The position numbers and the translations under genes were made by a program. From contig JAGCSI010000066.1 of NCBI GenBank assembly GCA_017964255.1, positions 1 to 54,109 on the forward strand: a stretch of DNA of 54,109 bases, read 5' to 3'. The notes beneath the pieces are model-generated. The model searched no databases. It saw nothing but the letters and a program-made list of their open reading frames with translations, and was not told the DNA's origin. This document shows, one piece after another, positions 17,348 to 26,922 of this stretch (the first letter of the stretch is position 1; each line of letters opens with the position of its first letter). This DNA is from Bacteroidales bacterium (GTDB taxonomy: Bacteria; Bacteroidota; Bacteroidia; Bacteroidales; WCHB1-69).

Positions 17348-20300
17348 TTATTTTTTGATGATTTTGCTGATTAACGGACGGTCGTTCTCATCTGTCACTC
17401 TGATGAAGTAGAGTGCTGGCGACAGGTTGCTGATATTGAGACTGTGAGAATTTTGGCCAACATTGAATGCATGTCTTACACAACGTCCGGTCATATCAAT
17501 GAGTTCGATTTCTTTGATGACCGAGCTGCATTGGATGTTGACTTGGTCGCTGCTGGGGTTGGGGTAAACGATGAGTGAGACGTTCTGGGTTTCAGCAGAT
17601 CCGATGCCCATGGGACCTGGGTCGTTGCCGTTGATATAGGTCAGCATGATGGGGCAGCTGGTAGTGGTGCCGCCGCAGCTAAGGCTGAAGTTGAACAGTA
17701 CGGTCTGGGTCTCGCTGATGGTGCTGAGGTTGGCGATGTTGTAAGAGGCTGTTTTGGAGGAGCCGATAGCCATGGAGTTGAAGCTGACCACATCGCTGCC
17801 GCTGTTGCCGTTGATGCTGATATTGCTGTTGTCGGTGCTGAGGGTGGCTTGGATGTTGGTGGCTACGGTGGAGCCTTCGTTATTGAACATCACCTTGATT
17901 ACCGGCTGGTTGCCATTGAGCACAATGTTGCCGGCATAGCTGCCTTCAATGTCGTAATGGTCAATAACCAAGAGTGGGGATGTGGGAGTCATAGTCTCTC
18001 CGGCGATGGGGAAGATGATGTTGTCAATCCAAGCGCAGTCACTACCGCTAGTAGCACTGCGATCTTTCGCATATCTGAATCGGAAGGTGTGGGTGCCGGG
18101 GGTGACGTCAAAGCTGGCTTGGGCCCAATCCACCTCGCCACTCAGTTCTTCCATCACATTTCCGTCAATGGCGAAAGTGAAAAAGTCATAGTTGGCTTCT
18201 GAGGAAACCTTGCGGAAATAGGAGATAGGACTTGCTTCGGTGACATTGAGGGTGATACTGAGGTCGGAGTTGCTAGTGCTCCCCCATGAACCATTTTCAA
18301 GGTTGGTTTTGCTGCGGGCACTGTAGCTGCCGGCATATACATTGGAGGTTGTGATTTCCCAGGGCTTGTTGCCATTCACCCAGTTGAAGGAGGAGAAACT
18401 GTTGCTTTCGAAATCTTCCATGGCTTTTCCAATCATCAGCGGGTAGGGCAGATTCAGTTCATATTCCTCATTGTTAATGGTGAACAGGAGCGGATACATG
18501 CGGCCCACAATGGCTTGGTTGCTGACGCTGATGTTGAAGCTGACTTGGGCAGTGCCGTCGGGATCAATGTAGCTGACGTTGACGGGACCGTTGTTGACGG
18601 TGATGTCGGAGTGGTGAGATGTCAGCGTGCCTACGAGGTTGTGGATGCTGTTCGTACCTGCGTTTTTCACCACAAAGGTCAGCGTGCCGTTCTCGCCAGG
18701 ATTGATTTCACCTACACTGGCTGTTCCCGCATTGATGATGGTGTTGGTGATTTGGAGTTCGGGAGCGGCAGCATGGAAGCTGAAATTGCGCTCGAAGGTG
18801 CCTTCGTTGGAGTAAACAGTGACATGCACCGAAACTTCTTCACCATTGCTTAACGCTGTACTTGTTCTTGACGTGAAGGCGTTGTTCAGGTTGAATGTTT
18901 GTCCGCCTGTCATGCTGCCGATATACGCCGAGTCGGTGGTGAAATAGATATTGTTGGAGTTAGGTTGGATTTTTACCCACACATTGTTGCCGGCTATCTG
19001 GCTGACGTTCTCCACACTGAGATTCCAGTTGTTGACATCATTGTTGCGGATAGTGCCATTATTGCTGAGGTTGATATTGCTTACAGCATAGAAAGTGTTG
19101 GGAGAGGCGAAGTTGATGGTTTGGAAAAACTGTATGTAATTCTGGGCTGAGATAGCGATTTCATATTGACCGGGAATCATGTCGGCAGGTAGGGTGAGAT
19201 TGGCTACACCGTTTGCATTGGCAAAAGCTGCCGCCACCAGCTCATTGTTTTGTGTCAATGCCACGTAAGCATAAGGAACAGCGTTGATTGGAAGGTTAGT
19301 GGTGCCGATCACAGTGCCAGAAGGAATATTGAGGTTCATCACCGAGGGCTCTGACAGATAAGACTTGAGGGAAGGGTCACCAAACACATGGTAAATCTCC
19401 CAGTAATATAATTTTGATGAAGAAGAGGATGATTGAACTGCCAGGTTGCCGGCCATGTTGATGCCGCCTGCAGTGGTGTACCATTCGCTGTGGGCCTCGT
19501 TATGGGTGTGGAAAATGCGGTCGTATGCGCCCAAATTTGAGGCACTGTAGGTGGGGTTGGCAGTGACGTTGCTTCGAACGCCAACAGCCCAGTAATAGTC
19601 CTCATTCCAATAGGTGCTGTTGGAGGCGCCGATATAAATCACGGCACCTTTTTTCGGCGTCCGAAGAAGGGTCTCGCCAAAACAGGTCTGTTCGAATCTT
19701 CCTGATTCGCAGCAGTTTCCAATCATGATGCCATATTTATTGGTGTTGTTCATGGAACTGACATGGCTGTTCTGGAATGCGGGGTCTGCCCAGCCTTGGT
19801 AGGAGCAGTGGGCGGTATAATTGGCTAAACCAACCCCCGCACCTATTTCGCTACGGATGGTGGCTGCTTGGGAACTGCAGTTGTAAAGGTGAGTGTAAAC
19901 GTTGGTGTAACCATTGGCGGTGTTTACGTAGTTATTCGAAGCGTAATTTATCTGACCATTGGCATGGGTGGGTCCGTAATTGGCGTCGGTACCGGCAACT
20001 AAAACAGCATCATCCAAATAGGAGGGTTCTGACATGGTGTATTGCTCATATATCAGCGTCTTCTCAATCTGTGGGCTCAACTGGCTGATGTTCTGTGCGG
20101 AGAATCGTCCGTAGTAGCAGTCCGGAATATTGTCGCCCGTGGTCCAGGTGGCATAGTAAAGATCGGTAATATGGTCGGTCTCTGATACTCCTGTGAATGC
20201 GGGAATCTGTTCTTTATCACCCACAATCAGAAGGAAGGTGGGAGCAGGGTTCTCCGCAGTGGCGTTGTCGTATTTCGATTTGATGAAATTCTTGATGCTG

Positions 20301-21151
20301 GTGGTGGTGGTGCCCACGTTGCTGTCGTCAGTATAGGCTATTTCCACCAAATAACCGATGCGCTTCTTCCAGTTGATGAAAGCTTGCAGGTCCTCATTGT
20401 TTCTGAACATGGAGTGGGCCACAATCAAATACTTTATGGGAGCGTTGTTAATTTCGTCTCTGTAGCCGGGGGTGTTCATGGGGTTGATCACACCGCAGTG
20501 CTGTCCGTCGAACAGGCCATTGCCATGTTGGGTCTTCATCTCCATGGTCATGGGGATATTGGCGTTCACAAAGCTGATTTCCACATCCAGGCGGGTACAA
20601 ACTCTGAGTTGGCCAGTTACGGGATTGTATTCAAAGGGGGCGATGCTTACACTGCCCATGTTGATGTTGCGGAGCACACCCACTTTTTCACACTGTGCCA
20701 GTGTAGTGCCATAAAAGCTGTTACTGGCGTAGGTGGCCTCGTCTATCACGAAGGGGAAAGGACCGTCTTCTGATTTGGGATGTTTGGGTTGTACCGGCAT
20801 AATGGGATGGTTGATGCCGAGGTCGGACAGGTTGTATTCTTCGTAGGTGCTGTTGACCACATTCACTTCCATGCTTTCGCACAAGGGAATTTCCAGCAGG
20901 TTGGTGATAATGGGGAGCTCGGGTTTGCCATCATTCTGCATGGGGGTCATTCCTTCGTATGAAATACGGCAAAAAGTGCCTTGCTCGGTTTTGACGTTCT
21001 GGATTTGCAGATGCTGAACGTCAATGGAATACGAAATCTTGATGTCGCTGTAGTTATTGTCAGTCACACGGTAGTTGTTGGAACGCTGGGCCATGCTGAA
21101 ATTGGAGAGCATAAGGCTCAGGATGAACATCAGAATGATAGTTTTTTTCAT
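17348..21151 (-). CDS. Gingipain-like C25 cysteine peptidase with type IX sorting tail
   Basis: The 1267-residue secreted protease has a signal peptide (cleavage near MAQ, residue 22) and a C25 propeptide (about 40-225). The catalytic domain (about 240-600) holds His448 in NYTAHCSYQGWADP and Cys481 in GNCCESGRF. Aligning ESGRF and CFGETLLR with the gingipain pattern points to the second cysteine. Ig-like and CARDB-like beta domains follow (about 600-900), then a jelly-roll 'cleaved adhesin'-like domain (about 910-1050, starting EDFESNSF and ending CAWIDNIIFP). The type A sorting domain (about 1190-1267) begins IVYPNPSSDQ and ends LISKIIKK. It should cross the outer membrane by type IX secretion and be surface-attached or released. 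It lies 39 bp after a beta-barrel gene and 5 bp before DUF1599, inside a housekeeping cluster. Confidence 0.93.
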   Translation of the reverse strand: MKKTIILMFILSLMLSNFSMAQRSNNYRVTDNNYSDIKISYSIDVQHLQIQNVKTEQGTFCRISYEGMTPMQNDGKPELPIITNLLEIPLCESMEVNVVNSTYEEYNLSDLGINHPIMPVQPKHPKSEDGPFPFVIDEATYASNSFYGTTLAQCEKVGVLRNINMGSVSIAPFEYNPVTGQLRVCTRLDVEISFVNANIPMTMEMKTQHGNGLFDGQHCGVINPMNTPGYRDEINNAPIKYLIVAHSMFRNNEDLQAFINWKKRIGYLVEIAYTDDSNVGTTTTSIKNFIKSKYDNATAENPAPTFLLIVGDKEQIPAFTGVSETDHITDLYYATWTTGDNIPDCYYGRFSAQNISQLSPQIEKTLIYEQYTMSEPSYLDDAVLVAGTDANYGPTHANGQINYASNNYVNTANGYTNVYTHLYNCSSQAATIRSEIGAGVGLANYTAHCSYQGWADPAFQNSHVSSMNNTNKYGIMIGNCCESGRFEQTCFGETLLRTPKKGAVIYIGASNSTYWNEDYYWAVGVRSNVTANPTYSASNLGAYDRIFHTHNEAHSEWYTTAGGINMAGNLAVQSSSSSSKLYYWEIYHVFGDPSLKSYLSEPSVMNLNIPSGTVIGTTNLPINAVPYAYVALTQNNELVAAAFANANGVANLTLPADMIPGQYEIAISAQNYIQFFQTINFASPNTFYAVSNINLSNNGTIRNNDVNNWNLSVENVSQIAGNNVWVKIQPNSNNIYFTTDSAYIGSMTGGQTFNLNNAFTSRTSTALSNGEEVSVHVTVYSNEGTFERNFSFHAAAPELQITNTIINAGTASVGEINPGENGTLTFVVKNAGTNSIHNLVGTLTSHHSDITVNNGPVNVSYIDPDGTAQVSFNISVSNQAIVGRMYPLLFTINNEEYELNLPYPLMIGKAMEDFESNSFSSFNWVNGNKPWEITTSNVYAGSYSARSKTNLENGSWGSTSNSDLSITLNVTEASPISYFRKVSSEANYDFFTFAIDGNVMEELSGEVDWAQASFDVTPGTHTFRFRYAKDRSATSGSDCAWIDNIIFPIAGETMTPTSPLLVIDHYDIEGSYAGNIVLNGNQPVIKVMFNNEGSTVATNIQATLSTDNSNISINGNSGSDVVSFNSMAIGSSKTASYNIANLSTISETQTVLFNFSLSCGGTTTSCPIMLTYINGNDPGPMGIGSAETQNVSLIVYPNPSSDQVNIQCSSVIKEIELIDMTGRCVRHAFNVGQNSHSLNISNLSPALYFIRVTDENDRPLISKIIKK

Positions 21152-21190
21152 ATTTCTTTTTTTTGATGATTAATATTCTTGAAAATAGCT

Positions 21191-21820
21191 TTAGTATAAG
21201 ATGCCGAATTTCACCCCTCCGAAATGATAGTGGTGATTCTGTTCTGCATTGGTAAAATATTCAGAATTGTCGGGCTCGTCGGGCATTTGCACGCTGTACT
21301 TGATGCTGGAATGCTGCATCTTGTAGGTGGCCAATATCAGCAAAGACACTTTCTCGCTGACTTTGATATTGATGCCGATACCTGTTTCCACCACTGGACC
21401 GGGGTTGGCACCCTGTATCACCCGAGTGGTGAGCTCTGGTTTCTGGTTCATATACCATTTGAACGAATAGCCCATGTTGGCGTACCAGTGGGGACTGACT
21501 CGCGTTTTGGTGAAGTTGACGCTGAGGTTGAAGGTCAACGGAATAAAGGCTGTGTATTGCCAGAAATCAATGCCCAAGTTTACCCCCATGAAGAAATTGG
21601 GGTTGAATTGGTAAGCTAACAACTGATTGACCGAGATGTTGAAAAGGCGGTTGGGGATTTCTCGGTTGGGGATTTTGATGCTGCCTGCACCGCCGGCGGC
21701 GCCGATAGTTGTCATGAAGACAAACTTGCTGTCTTTACTGTCATGGTATTTATTCTTTTCCTGGGCGAAAGAACAGAACAGACAACTCAAACAAAGTATG
21801 GTGATTAGAAATTTTTTCAT
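21191..21820 (-). CDS. Predicted outer membrane beta-barrel protein
   Basis: The 209-residue protein has a clear signal peptide (cleavage after CSFAQ, residue 20). The rest is alternating hydrophobic and polar beta strands with aromatic residues, as in eight-stranded barrels, for example NFFMGVNLGIDFWQYTAFIPL and SPHWYANMGYSFKWYM. The C-terminus HYHFGGVKFGILY ends in an aromatic residue, as expected for insertion by the BAM complex. No specific family is recognised. It lies 5 bp after recN and 39 bp before the C25 peptidase gene, so it could serve that peptidase or be an unrelated porin-like protein. Confidence 0.75.
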   Translation of the reverse strand: MKKFLITILCLSCLFCSFAQEKNKYHDSKDSKFVFMTTIGAAGGAGSIKIPNREIPNRLFNISVNQLLAYQFNPNFFMGVNLGIDFWQYTAFIPLTFNLSVNFTKTRVSPHWYANMGYSFKWYMNQKPELTTRVIQGANPGPVVETGIGINIKVSEKVSLLILATYKMQHSSIKYSVQMPDEPDNSEYFTNAEQNHHYHFGGVKFGILY

Positions 21821-21825
21821 AGTAA

Positions 21826-23484
21826 TTAATTGTTTTTCAATTCTTTCGCAGTCTTGAGGGCGGCTTCGCTGAGGTGGTCGCCACTAATCATGGTGGCTAT
21901 CTCCCGAATGCTCTCATCTTCATTAAGACTCTTGATTTGCGTAAAAGTTTTATCTTCAGTGGTGTTTTTATATACAAAAAAATGGAGTTTTCCTTTGGCT
22001 GCGATTTGGGGCAGGTGGGTGATGACAATAAGCTGGTGCTTGCGCGACAATTCCTGCATGAGGCTGGCCACTTTACCGGCTACTTCACCCGAAATGCCCG
22101 AGTCAATCTCATCGAAGATGACGGTGGGCAGCAGGCTGTTGTCGCTGATGATGCTTTTGAGGGCCAGCATCAGTCTTGAGATTTCACCTCCGGATGCAGT
22201 TTTCTCGATTTCTTGCAACTCGCTGCCTTTGTTGGCGGAAAACAGGAATTGAATCGTGTCAATGCCGTTGCTGCCAACCTGATCCTGCTGGGTGATGTTA
22301 ATTTTGAAATCCGCATGTTCCATGCCTAACAGCTGCAGCTTGCCTTTCATTTCTTTCTCGAAGCGACTTACACATTTCTGACGGCTTGCCGACAGCTTTT
22401 GGGCAGCTTTCAGGGTCTGGGCCTTCAGTTCCTCGCATTGCTGGCGGCATTGCTCCAGTTCCTCGTCGTTGGCGCTCATCGATTGCAGCTTCTCTTCCGA
22501 AGAGGATAGCAGTGCTATCAAATCCTCATTATTCTCCACATGGTGCTTGTGTTGCAGATTCAGCAGCAGGTCTAAACGCTCGTTCAGTCGCTCCAGCTCT
22601 TGAGGGTTCACCTCGATGCGGTTCTCTTTCTGGCTCAGTTCTCGGGAAATGTCTTTTAACTCTAATAAGCTACTATCGATACGCTGGCTCAACTCCGCTA
22701 TGTCTTTGTCGTATGCGCTGATACTTTGGCAGTTGTCCTGAATGATTTGCAGTTGGTGAAGAAGATTGTCTTCTTCTTCCTCTTCCAGCATTCTGACGCT
22801 CTGGTATAATTTCGACTTGATGGTCTCGGCATGGGTGAGCAGGGAAATTTGTTGCTCAATGCTTTCCTGTTCTCCGCTATTGAGTTGGGCATCAGTGAGT
22901 TCCTGCACTACATAGCTCAAGTAACTCTGCTCCTGCGCTTGTTGTTGCTGCAGTGACAGTAGTTCCTGAAAGCGCTTCTCAGTTTTTTTGTATGTGGAAT
23001 AGAGCTCTTTGTATTGAGCTAAAATTGTTGCGTTTTGGGCGTATTGGTCCAGTAGGTCGATTCTGAAATTGCTGTTGTTGACCAGCAGGTTGTTGTGTTG
23101 CGAATGGATGTCCACCAGCGTTTCAGCCAGTTCTTTCAGCACGGTCAAGTTGACAGGGGTGTCATTGACAAAGGCTCTTGACTTGCCGTTTTCAGTTACT
23201 TCGCGGCGTATATAGGTGATGTCCTGATAGTCCAGATCGTGTTGTTGGAAGAAATCCTGCAATTTCAGTTTGGAGATATCGAAAGTGCCTTCGATGAAGC
23301 ATTTGTGGCTCTTGTCGTGCAGCACCGTGGTGTCGGCTCGTTTGCCTAAAATCAGTGAAAGTGCACCGATGATAATGGATTTGCCAGCGCCGGTCTCGCC
23401 GGTAATCACAGTGAAGCCCTGGTCAAAAGTGATTTTGAGGGAGCGGATAATCGCATAGTTCTCTATTTGCAGGGCTTGTAGCAT
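21826..23484 (-). CDS. recN: DNA repair protein RecN
   Basis: This SMC-like ATPase of 552 residues acts early in double-strand break repair. The N-terminal ATPase half has Walker A GETGAGKS (29-36). The central region (about 150-370) is a long coiled coil rich in Glu, Gln and Leu, as expected. The C-terminal half has the signature SGGEISRLMLALK and Walker B TVIFDEIDSGISG, then ITHLPQIAAKG. Length and order are typical. It sits between DUF4835 and a beta-barrel gene with 5-bp gaps on both sides. Confidence 0.96.
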   Translation of the reverse strand: MLQALQIENYAIIRSLKITFDQGFTVITGETGAGKSIIIGALSLILGKRADTTVLHDKSHKCFIEGTFDISKLKLQDFFQQHDLDYQDITYIRREVTENGKSRAFVNDTPVNLTVLKELAETLVDIHSQHNNLLVNNSNFRIDLLDQYAQNATILAQYKELYSTYKKTEKRFQELLSLQQQQAQEQSYLSYVVQELTDAQLNSGEQESIEQQISLLTHAETIKSKLYQSVRMLEEEEEDNLLHQLQIIQDNCQSISAYDKDIAELSQRIDSSLLELKDISRELSQKENRIEVNPQELERLNERLDLLLNLQHKHHVENNEDLIALLSSSEEKLQSMSANDEELEQCRQQCEELKAQTLKAAQKLSASRQKCVSRFEKEMKGKLQLLGMEHADFKINITQQDQVGSNGIDTIQFLFSANKGSELQEIEKTASGGEISRLMLALKSIISDNSLLPTVIFDEIDSGISGEVAGKVASLMQELSRKHQLIVITHLPQIAAKGKLHFFVYKNTTEDKTFTQIKSLNEDESIREIATMISGDHLSEAALKTAKELKNN

Positions 23485-23489
23485 ACTGT

Positions 23490-24392
23490 TTACTTGTTGG
23501 CGGCGGTGATGGCGTCGTATTTCGAAGAGTTGGCAGGATCTAACTGCTTCATGATGTTGACCACCTGGGTCTTTTCGTTAGCCAGGCCTTCTTTGAAGAT
23601 ATTGATGATTTCGTCAGATTTGGCGGAAACCAAATATTGCACAATCACCAGATTTGATTTCTGACGGGCTGCTTGTTGCAGGGATTTTATAGCCTCAAAG
23701 ATGATTGCTCTGCCCGCATCGGGATTGTCCACCATGGCATCCAAACCCAAACGATGGTACTGGTACAGGAACTCGTGGATTTTGCTGTAGGTGCCATTGG
23801 TGAGATTCTCGATGAGCCAGTAACGGTTGTTTTGTCCCGATTCAAATGATTGCCATCCTGGTTCGGCAACATTCTGGCAAAGACTCACAATATTTTGGCA
23901 TTTGTCGTAATAAGGAGCGCCCCCATTCATCGAGAAAGTGTCGAAATCAAGTCCCAGGAACAGGTTCAGGTAAAAAGCGATGAGTGAGGTGAATTGGTTG
24001 AGGTTGGAGTTTCCGTCATATTCCAGCGGCTGCCCTTCGTCGTAAGTGAACTGTATTTTTTTGTCCTGGAAATTCAGTACGGTGGTTTTGTAGTTGGTCT
24101 TGTATACGGGGCGGTTCAGCTGGACGGTCATCGTGCCTTTCAGCACGTCACCGGAAACCTCAGTCAGGTTGATCATCAAGCCGCATTCAATACGTTCGTT
24201 GGTTTTAAAGGTGTATTGGCACCATTTTCTGTCGTTGATAAATTTGTATAACTCCTGCTGTAGCGCATTGTAACGTTCGCGGTTGGAGCCGCTGATTTTC
24301 GAGGAGTTGATGGACACCTGGCACTGGAAGTCTTGGGCAAACAAGCTGGTGCTGGTCAGGGTCAGAAGGAATAAAACCAATAAACGTTTCAT
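23490..24392 (-). CDS. DUF4835 family secreted protein
   Basis: This 300-residue protein of the Bacteroidota-specific DUF4835 family has a signal peptide (cleavage after SLFAQ, residue 19). The start of the mature part, DFQCQVSINSSKISGSNRERYNALQ, is the usual opening of this family. The placement between coaBC and recN is also the conserved one. Internal features include FISLI-type hydrophobic patches such as LIAFYLNLFLGLDFDTFS. Its function is unknown. Gaps to the neighbouring genes are 3 and 5 bp, so it is part of the long operon. Confidence 0.88.
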   Translation of the reverse strand: MKRLLVLFLLTLTSTSLFAQDFQCQVSINSSKISGSNRERYNALQQELYKFINDRKWCQYTFKTNERIECGLMINLTEVSGDVLKGTMTVQLNRPVYKTNYKTTVLNFQDKKIQFTYDEGQPLEYDGNSNLNQFTSLIAFYLNLFLGLDFDTFSMNGGAPYYDKCQNIVSLCQNVAEPGWQSFESGQNNRYWLIENLTNGTYSKIHEFLYQYHRLGLDAMVDNPDAGRAIIFEAIKSLQQAARQKSNLVIVQYLVSAKSDEIINIFKEGLANEKTQVVNIMKQLDPANSSKYDAITAANK

Positions 24393-24395
24393 GTT

Positions 24396-25604
24396 CTATT
24401 TGTTTAATTTACTGATAATAAACTGAATAATCTCCTTGGCGACTTCTGTTTTGCTTTTGGCCTCTCCCTGTATCATCTGTCCGTCACGGTCCAGCATTGT
24501 CACTTGGTTGGTAGGCTTGTTGAAGCCTGCCTTGGGGTTATTCATAGAGTTTAAAACGATGATATCTATGTTTTTATTTTGCAGTTTGCCTTTGGCATTC
24601 TCCAATTCGTTCTCAGTTTCCAGGGCAAATCCTGTAATTAGCTGGCCCTCACGTCTTTGATGCCCGAGTGTGGACAGAATATCTTTGGTTTTTACCAGTT
24701 CCAGATGCAGTCCTTCCTCATGCTTTTTGATTTTCTGGGGGGCAACTTCCTTTGTGGTATAGTCGGCAACGGCGGCGGCCATGATGATGATGTCGGCCTC
24801 GGGACCATAGTGCATGCACTGCTCGTACATGTCTTGGGCGCTCTTCACGTCCACACGATGGATGTCGGGGTTGCTGCAGGTCAGGTGGGTAGGACCGCTC
24901 ACAAGGGTCACTTCCGCTCCCTGGCGGGCTAACTCTTCTGCCAGCTCAAAACCCATTAGTCCAGAGGAATGGTTGCCGATGAAGCGCACGGGGTCGATGG
25001 GCTCGTAGGTCGGACCGGCGGAAACCATGGCCTTCATGCCCTTGAGGGCATCGCTTCCTTCCAGAAAGCGGGTTACGGTCTCGAAAATGCGCTCGGGCTC
25101 TTCCATGCGTCCTTTGCCTTCTGTGCCGCAGGCCAGAAAACCGGATTGGGCTTCGATGAGGCGAACCCCACGTTCCCGCAGGGTTTGCAGGTTGGCCTGC
25201 ACAGCCGGATGCTCGTACATGTTGCAGTTCATGGCAGGGGCCATGAAGACAGGCTTTGTTGTGGCCAACAACAGGGTGGACAGGGCGTCGTCAGCGATGC
25301 CGGAAGCCAGTTTGCCGATGCAATTGGCGGTGGCGGGGGCCACAATGACACAGTCTGCCCACTCGGCCAGAGCGATGTGTTGCACATCGATTTCGTGGTC
25401 TCGCTCGAACATATCCGTGTACAGTTTGTTCTGCGACAAGGTCTCGATGGTAAGGGGGGTCACGAACTCCAAGGCATGCTGGGTGGCGGCGACTTTTACC
25501 TCGTATCCGGTGCGCTTAAACAAGCGGATAAGGGATAGCGACTTGTAAGCTGCTATCCCTCCCGTAATGCCAATGACAATATGTTTGTTGTTCGTATTAG
25601 TCAT
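24396..25604 (-). CDS. coaBC: Phosphopantothenoylcysteine decarboxylase/synthetase CoaBC
   Basis: This bifunctional enzyme of coenzyme A synthesis has 402 residues. The N-terminal flavoprotein (CoaC) part has GITGGIAAYKS (12-22), the catalytic His76 in DVQHIALAEWAD, Asn126 in PAMNCNMYEHP and Cys159 in FLACGTEG. The C-terminal CoaB part has SAGPTYEPIDPVRFIGNHSSG and the KIKK lysine motif in PQKIKKHEE. I chose MTNTNNKHIVIG as the start, because a longer frame runs through the rpoZ gene and lacks family similarity. The start overlaps the end of rpoZ by 8 bp, and DUF4835 follows after 3 bp. Confidence 0.95.
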   Translation of the reverse strand: MTNTNNKHIVIGITGGIAAYKSLSLIRLFKRTGYEVKVAATQHALEFVTPLTIETLSQNKLYTDMFERDHEIDVQHIALAEWADCVIVAPATANCIGKLASGIADDALSTLLLATTKPVFMAPAMNCNMYEHPAVQANLQTLRERGVRLIEAQSGFLACGTEGKGRMEEPERIFETVTRFLEGSDALKGMKAMVSAGPTYEPIDPVRFIGNHSSGLMGFELAEELARQGAEVTLVSGPTHLTCSNPDIHRVDVKSAQDMYEQCMHYGPEADIIIMAAAVADYTTKEVAPQKIKKHEEGLHLELVKTKDILSTLGHQRREGQLITGFALETENELENAKGKLQNKNIDIIVLNSMNNPKAGFNKPTNQVTMLDRDGQMIQGEAKSKTEVAKEIIQFIISKLNK

Positions 25605-25941
25605 TTGCTCTGCTCGGACTTTCCACGTCGTTGAAGTAAATCTGTTTGTTCTCGTACTCGTTGATGGCCAACAGTGTCGGCTTGGGCAACTGCTCGAAAT
25701 ATTTGGCCAACTCAATCTGTCCGAGGTTCTCGTGGTATTCTTCCAGATTGTCAGAGGCGCTGACAAATTCTTGTGATCTTTCGTGGAATTCCTCTTTCAG
25801 GTCAGAGGCAATCTGGTTGGCTCTTTTGGACAGAACGACAACGGTTTTGTAGATGTTGCCAGTCTGATCGTCCATTCTTACGATGTCACGGGTGATGGCA
25901 AAAGGATTAACTTTTAACTTTTTGTAATCTGCTGATTTCAT
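25597..25941 (-). CDS. rpoZ: RNA polymerase omega subunit, Bacteroidota type
   Basis: This small 114-residue protein resembles the Bacteroidota version of the omega subunit, which stabilises RNA polymerase. The segment TGNIYKTVVVLSKRANQIASDLK corresponds to the conserved omega helix that binds beta-prime. The C-terminal part is an extra helical region with PKPTLLAINEYENKQIYF, seen in the phylum. The place between bamD and coaBC is the standard one. Its start codon overlaps the stop of bamD by ATGA and its end overlaps coaBC by 8 bp, which suggests coupled translation. Confidence 0.82.
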   Translation of the reverse strand: MKSADYKKLKVNPFAITRDIVRMDDQTGNIYKTVVVLSKRANQIASDLKEEFHERSQEFVSASDNLEEYHENLGQIELAKYFEQLPKPTLLAINEYENKQIYFNDVESPSRAND

Positions 25942-26873
25942 TGATTGATATTTTGATTTTTGATTTTATTGATCTGTTGGATGGCATCGTCCGCCAATTT
26001 CTTGGCATCCATGTAATAACCGGAATTAGGGTATTGTGCCTGCATGATTTTGAATGCGTCCACACAAGCTTGGTATCTCTCTCTCTTTTTCTTGGCCACA
26101 CTTTTCCGTGCGTATTCATGGTTGTTCTTCACCAGAATATAAACGGCTTCGTGGGCATATTGTGAACTTGGATATTCTTTAAGGAAGTTTTTTATGGCAA
26201 TTTGAGCAGCTTCGTAGTTGTCAGTGTTGTAATATAGCTTGGCAATCTCAAAATCTTTTTTTGCTAGCTTTTCACGAAGCAAGTCCAGCATTTTGTTGCA
26301 TTCCTCCACATGTGGGCTGTATGGGTAAGTCTTGATAAACAAGTCCATCTCGTCAATGGCGTAGAGGGTGGAGGACTGATCCAGACTGTATACAGGGGAA
26401 ACTTCAAAAACGGATTTTACGCACATGAAATGCGCTTCTTCCGCTCTTTCTGTTCCGGGATAGTGGCGGGCGTAATCCTTGAAATGGAAAGCAGCCAGCT
26501 CATAGTCCTTGTTTTTATAATAGCAGTCGGCGAAGAGGTAAAGCAGGGTGTCTGCCACCGGGGTGCCCAGCGAAAGAGGGTAAAGTTCCTCGAACAGTCG
26601 CGCTGCCGACAGATACTGCCCGTTTTGGTAGAACCTGAGTGCTTTGGCATAGTTCATGTCGAAGGTTTCAAAGGAAACTTTGTTGCTCTTGCCGCTTTTC
26701 TTTTTTGTTTTTTTCTGCGTGTCTTTATTGGATGAGACAGAATTTGTGTCAGCGGTTTGGGAGGATACAGTCTGCCCATTTTCCGCGGAATTGGAAGAAA
26801 CCACCTGCGAAAATCCCCTTAGGGGTATTGCTAACGCAATGATTGTCAATATGATGAGTATTATTTTTGCCAT
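25938..26873 (-). CDS. bamD: Outer membrane assembly factor BamD, without a lipobox
   Basis: The 311-residue protein is made of TPR-like helical pairs across about residues 65-300, such as ALRFYQNGQYLSAARLFEELYP, TLLYLFADCYYKNKDYELAAF and KLYYNTDNYEAAQIAI. This is the pattern of BamD, which helps BamA insert beta-barrels. I placed the start at MAKIILIILT, giving a clean signal peptide ending GFSQ. A longer frame adds 17 residues only. BamD is normally a lipoprotein, but no cysteine occurs before residue 100 or so, so a lipid anchor appears to be missing. A Ser/Lys-rich linker (about 25-60) follows the signal. A TATATTTGC -7-like box lies at 26887-26895, very close to the start. It is the first gene of the nine-gene cluster. 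Confidence 0.88.
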   Translation of the reverse strand: MAKIILIILTIIALAIPLRGFSQVVSSNSAENGQTVSSQTADTNSVSSNKDTQKKTKKKSGKSNKVSFETFDMNYAKALRFYQNGQYLSAARLFEELYPLSLGTPVADTLLYLFADCYYKNKDYELAAFHFKDYARHYPGTERAEEAHFMCVKSVFEVSPVYSLDQSSTLYAIDEMDLFIKTYPYSPHVEECNKMLDLLREKLAKKDFEIAKLYYNTDNYEAAQIAIKNFLKEYPSSQYAHEAVYILVKNNHEYARKSVAKKKRERYQACVDAFKIMQAQYPNSGYYMDAKKLADDAIQQINKIKNQNINQ

Positions 26874-26922
26874 TTTTTTCAATCTTGCAAATATAATGAA
26901 ATATTTGATATATAAGACTTGC

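Noticed and set aside
25605..25766. Longer N-terminus for CoaBC
   Set aside because: The extra 54 residues overlap rpoZ in another frame. The family start is at MTNTNNKHIVIG.
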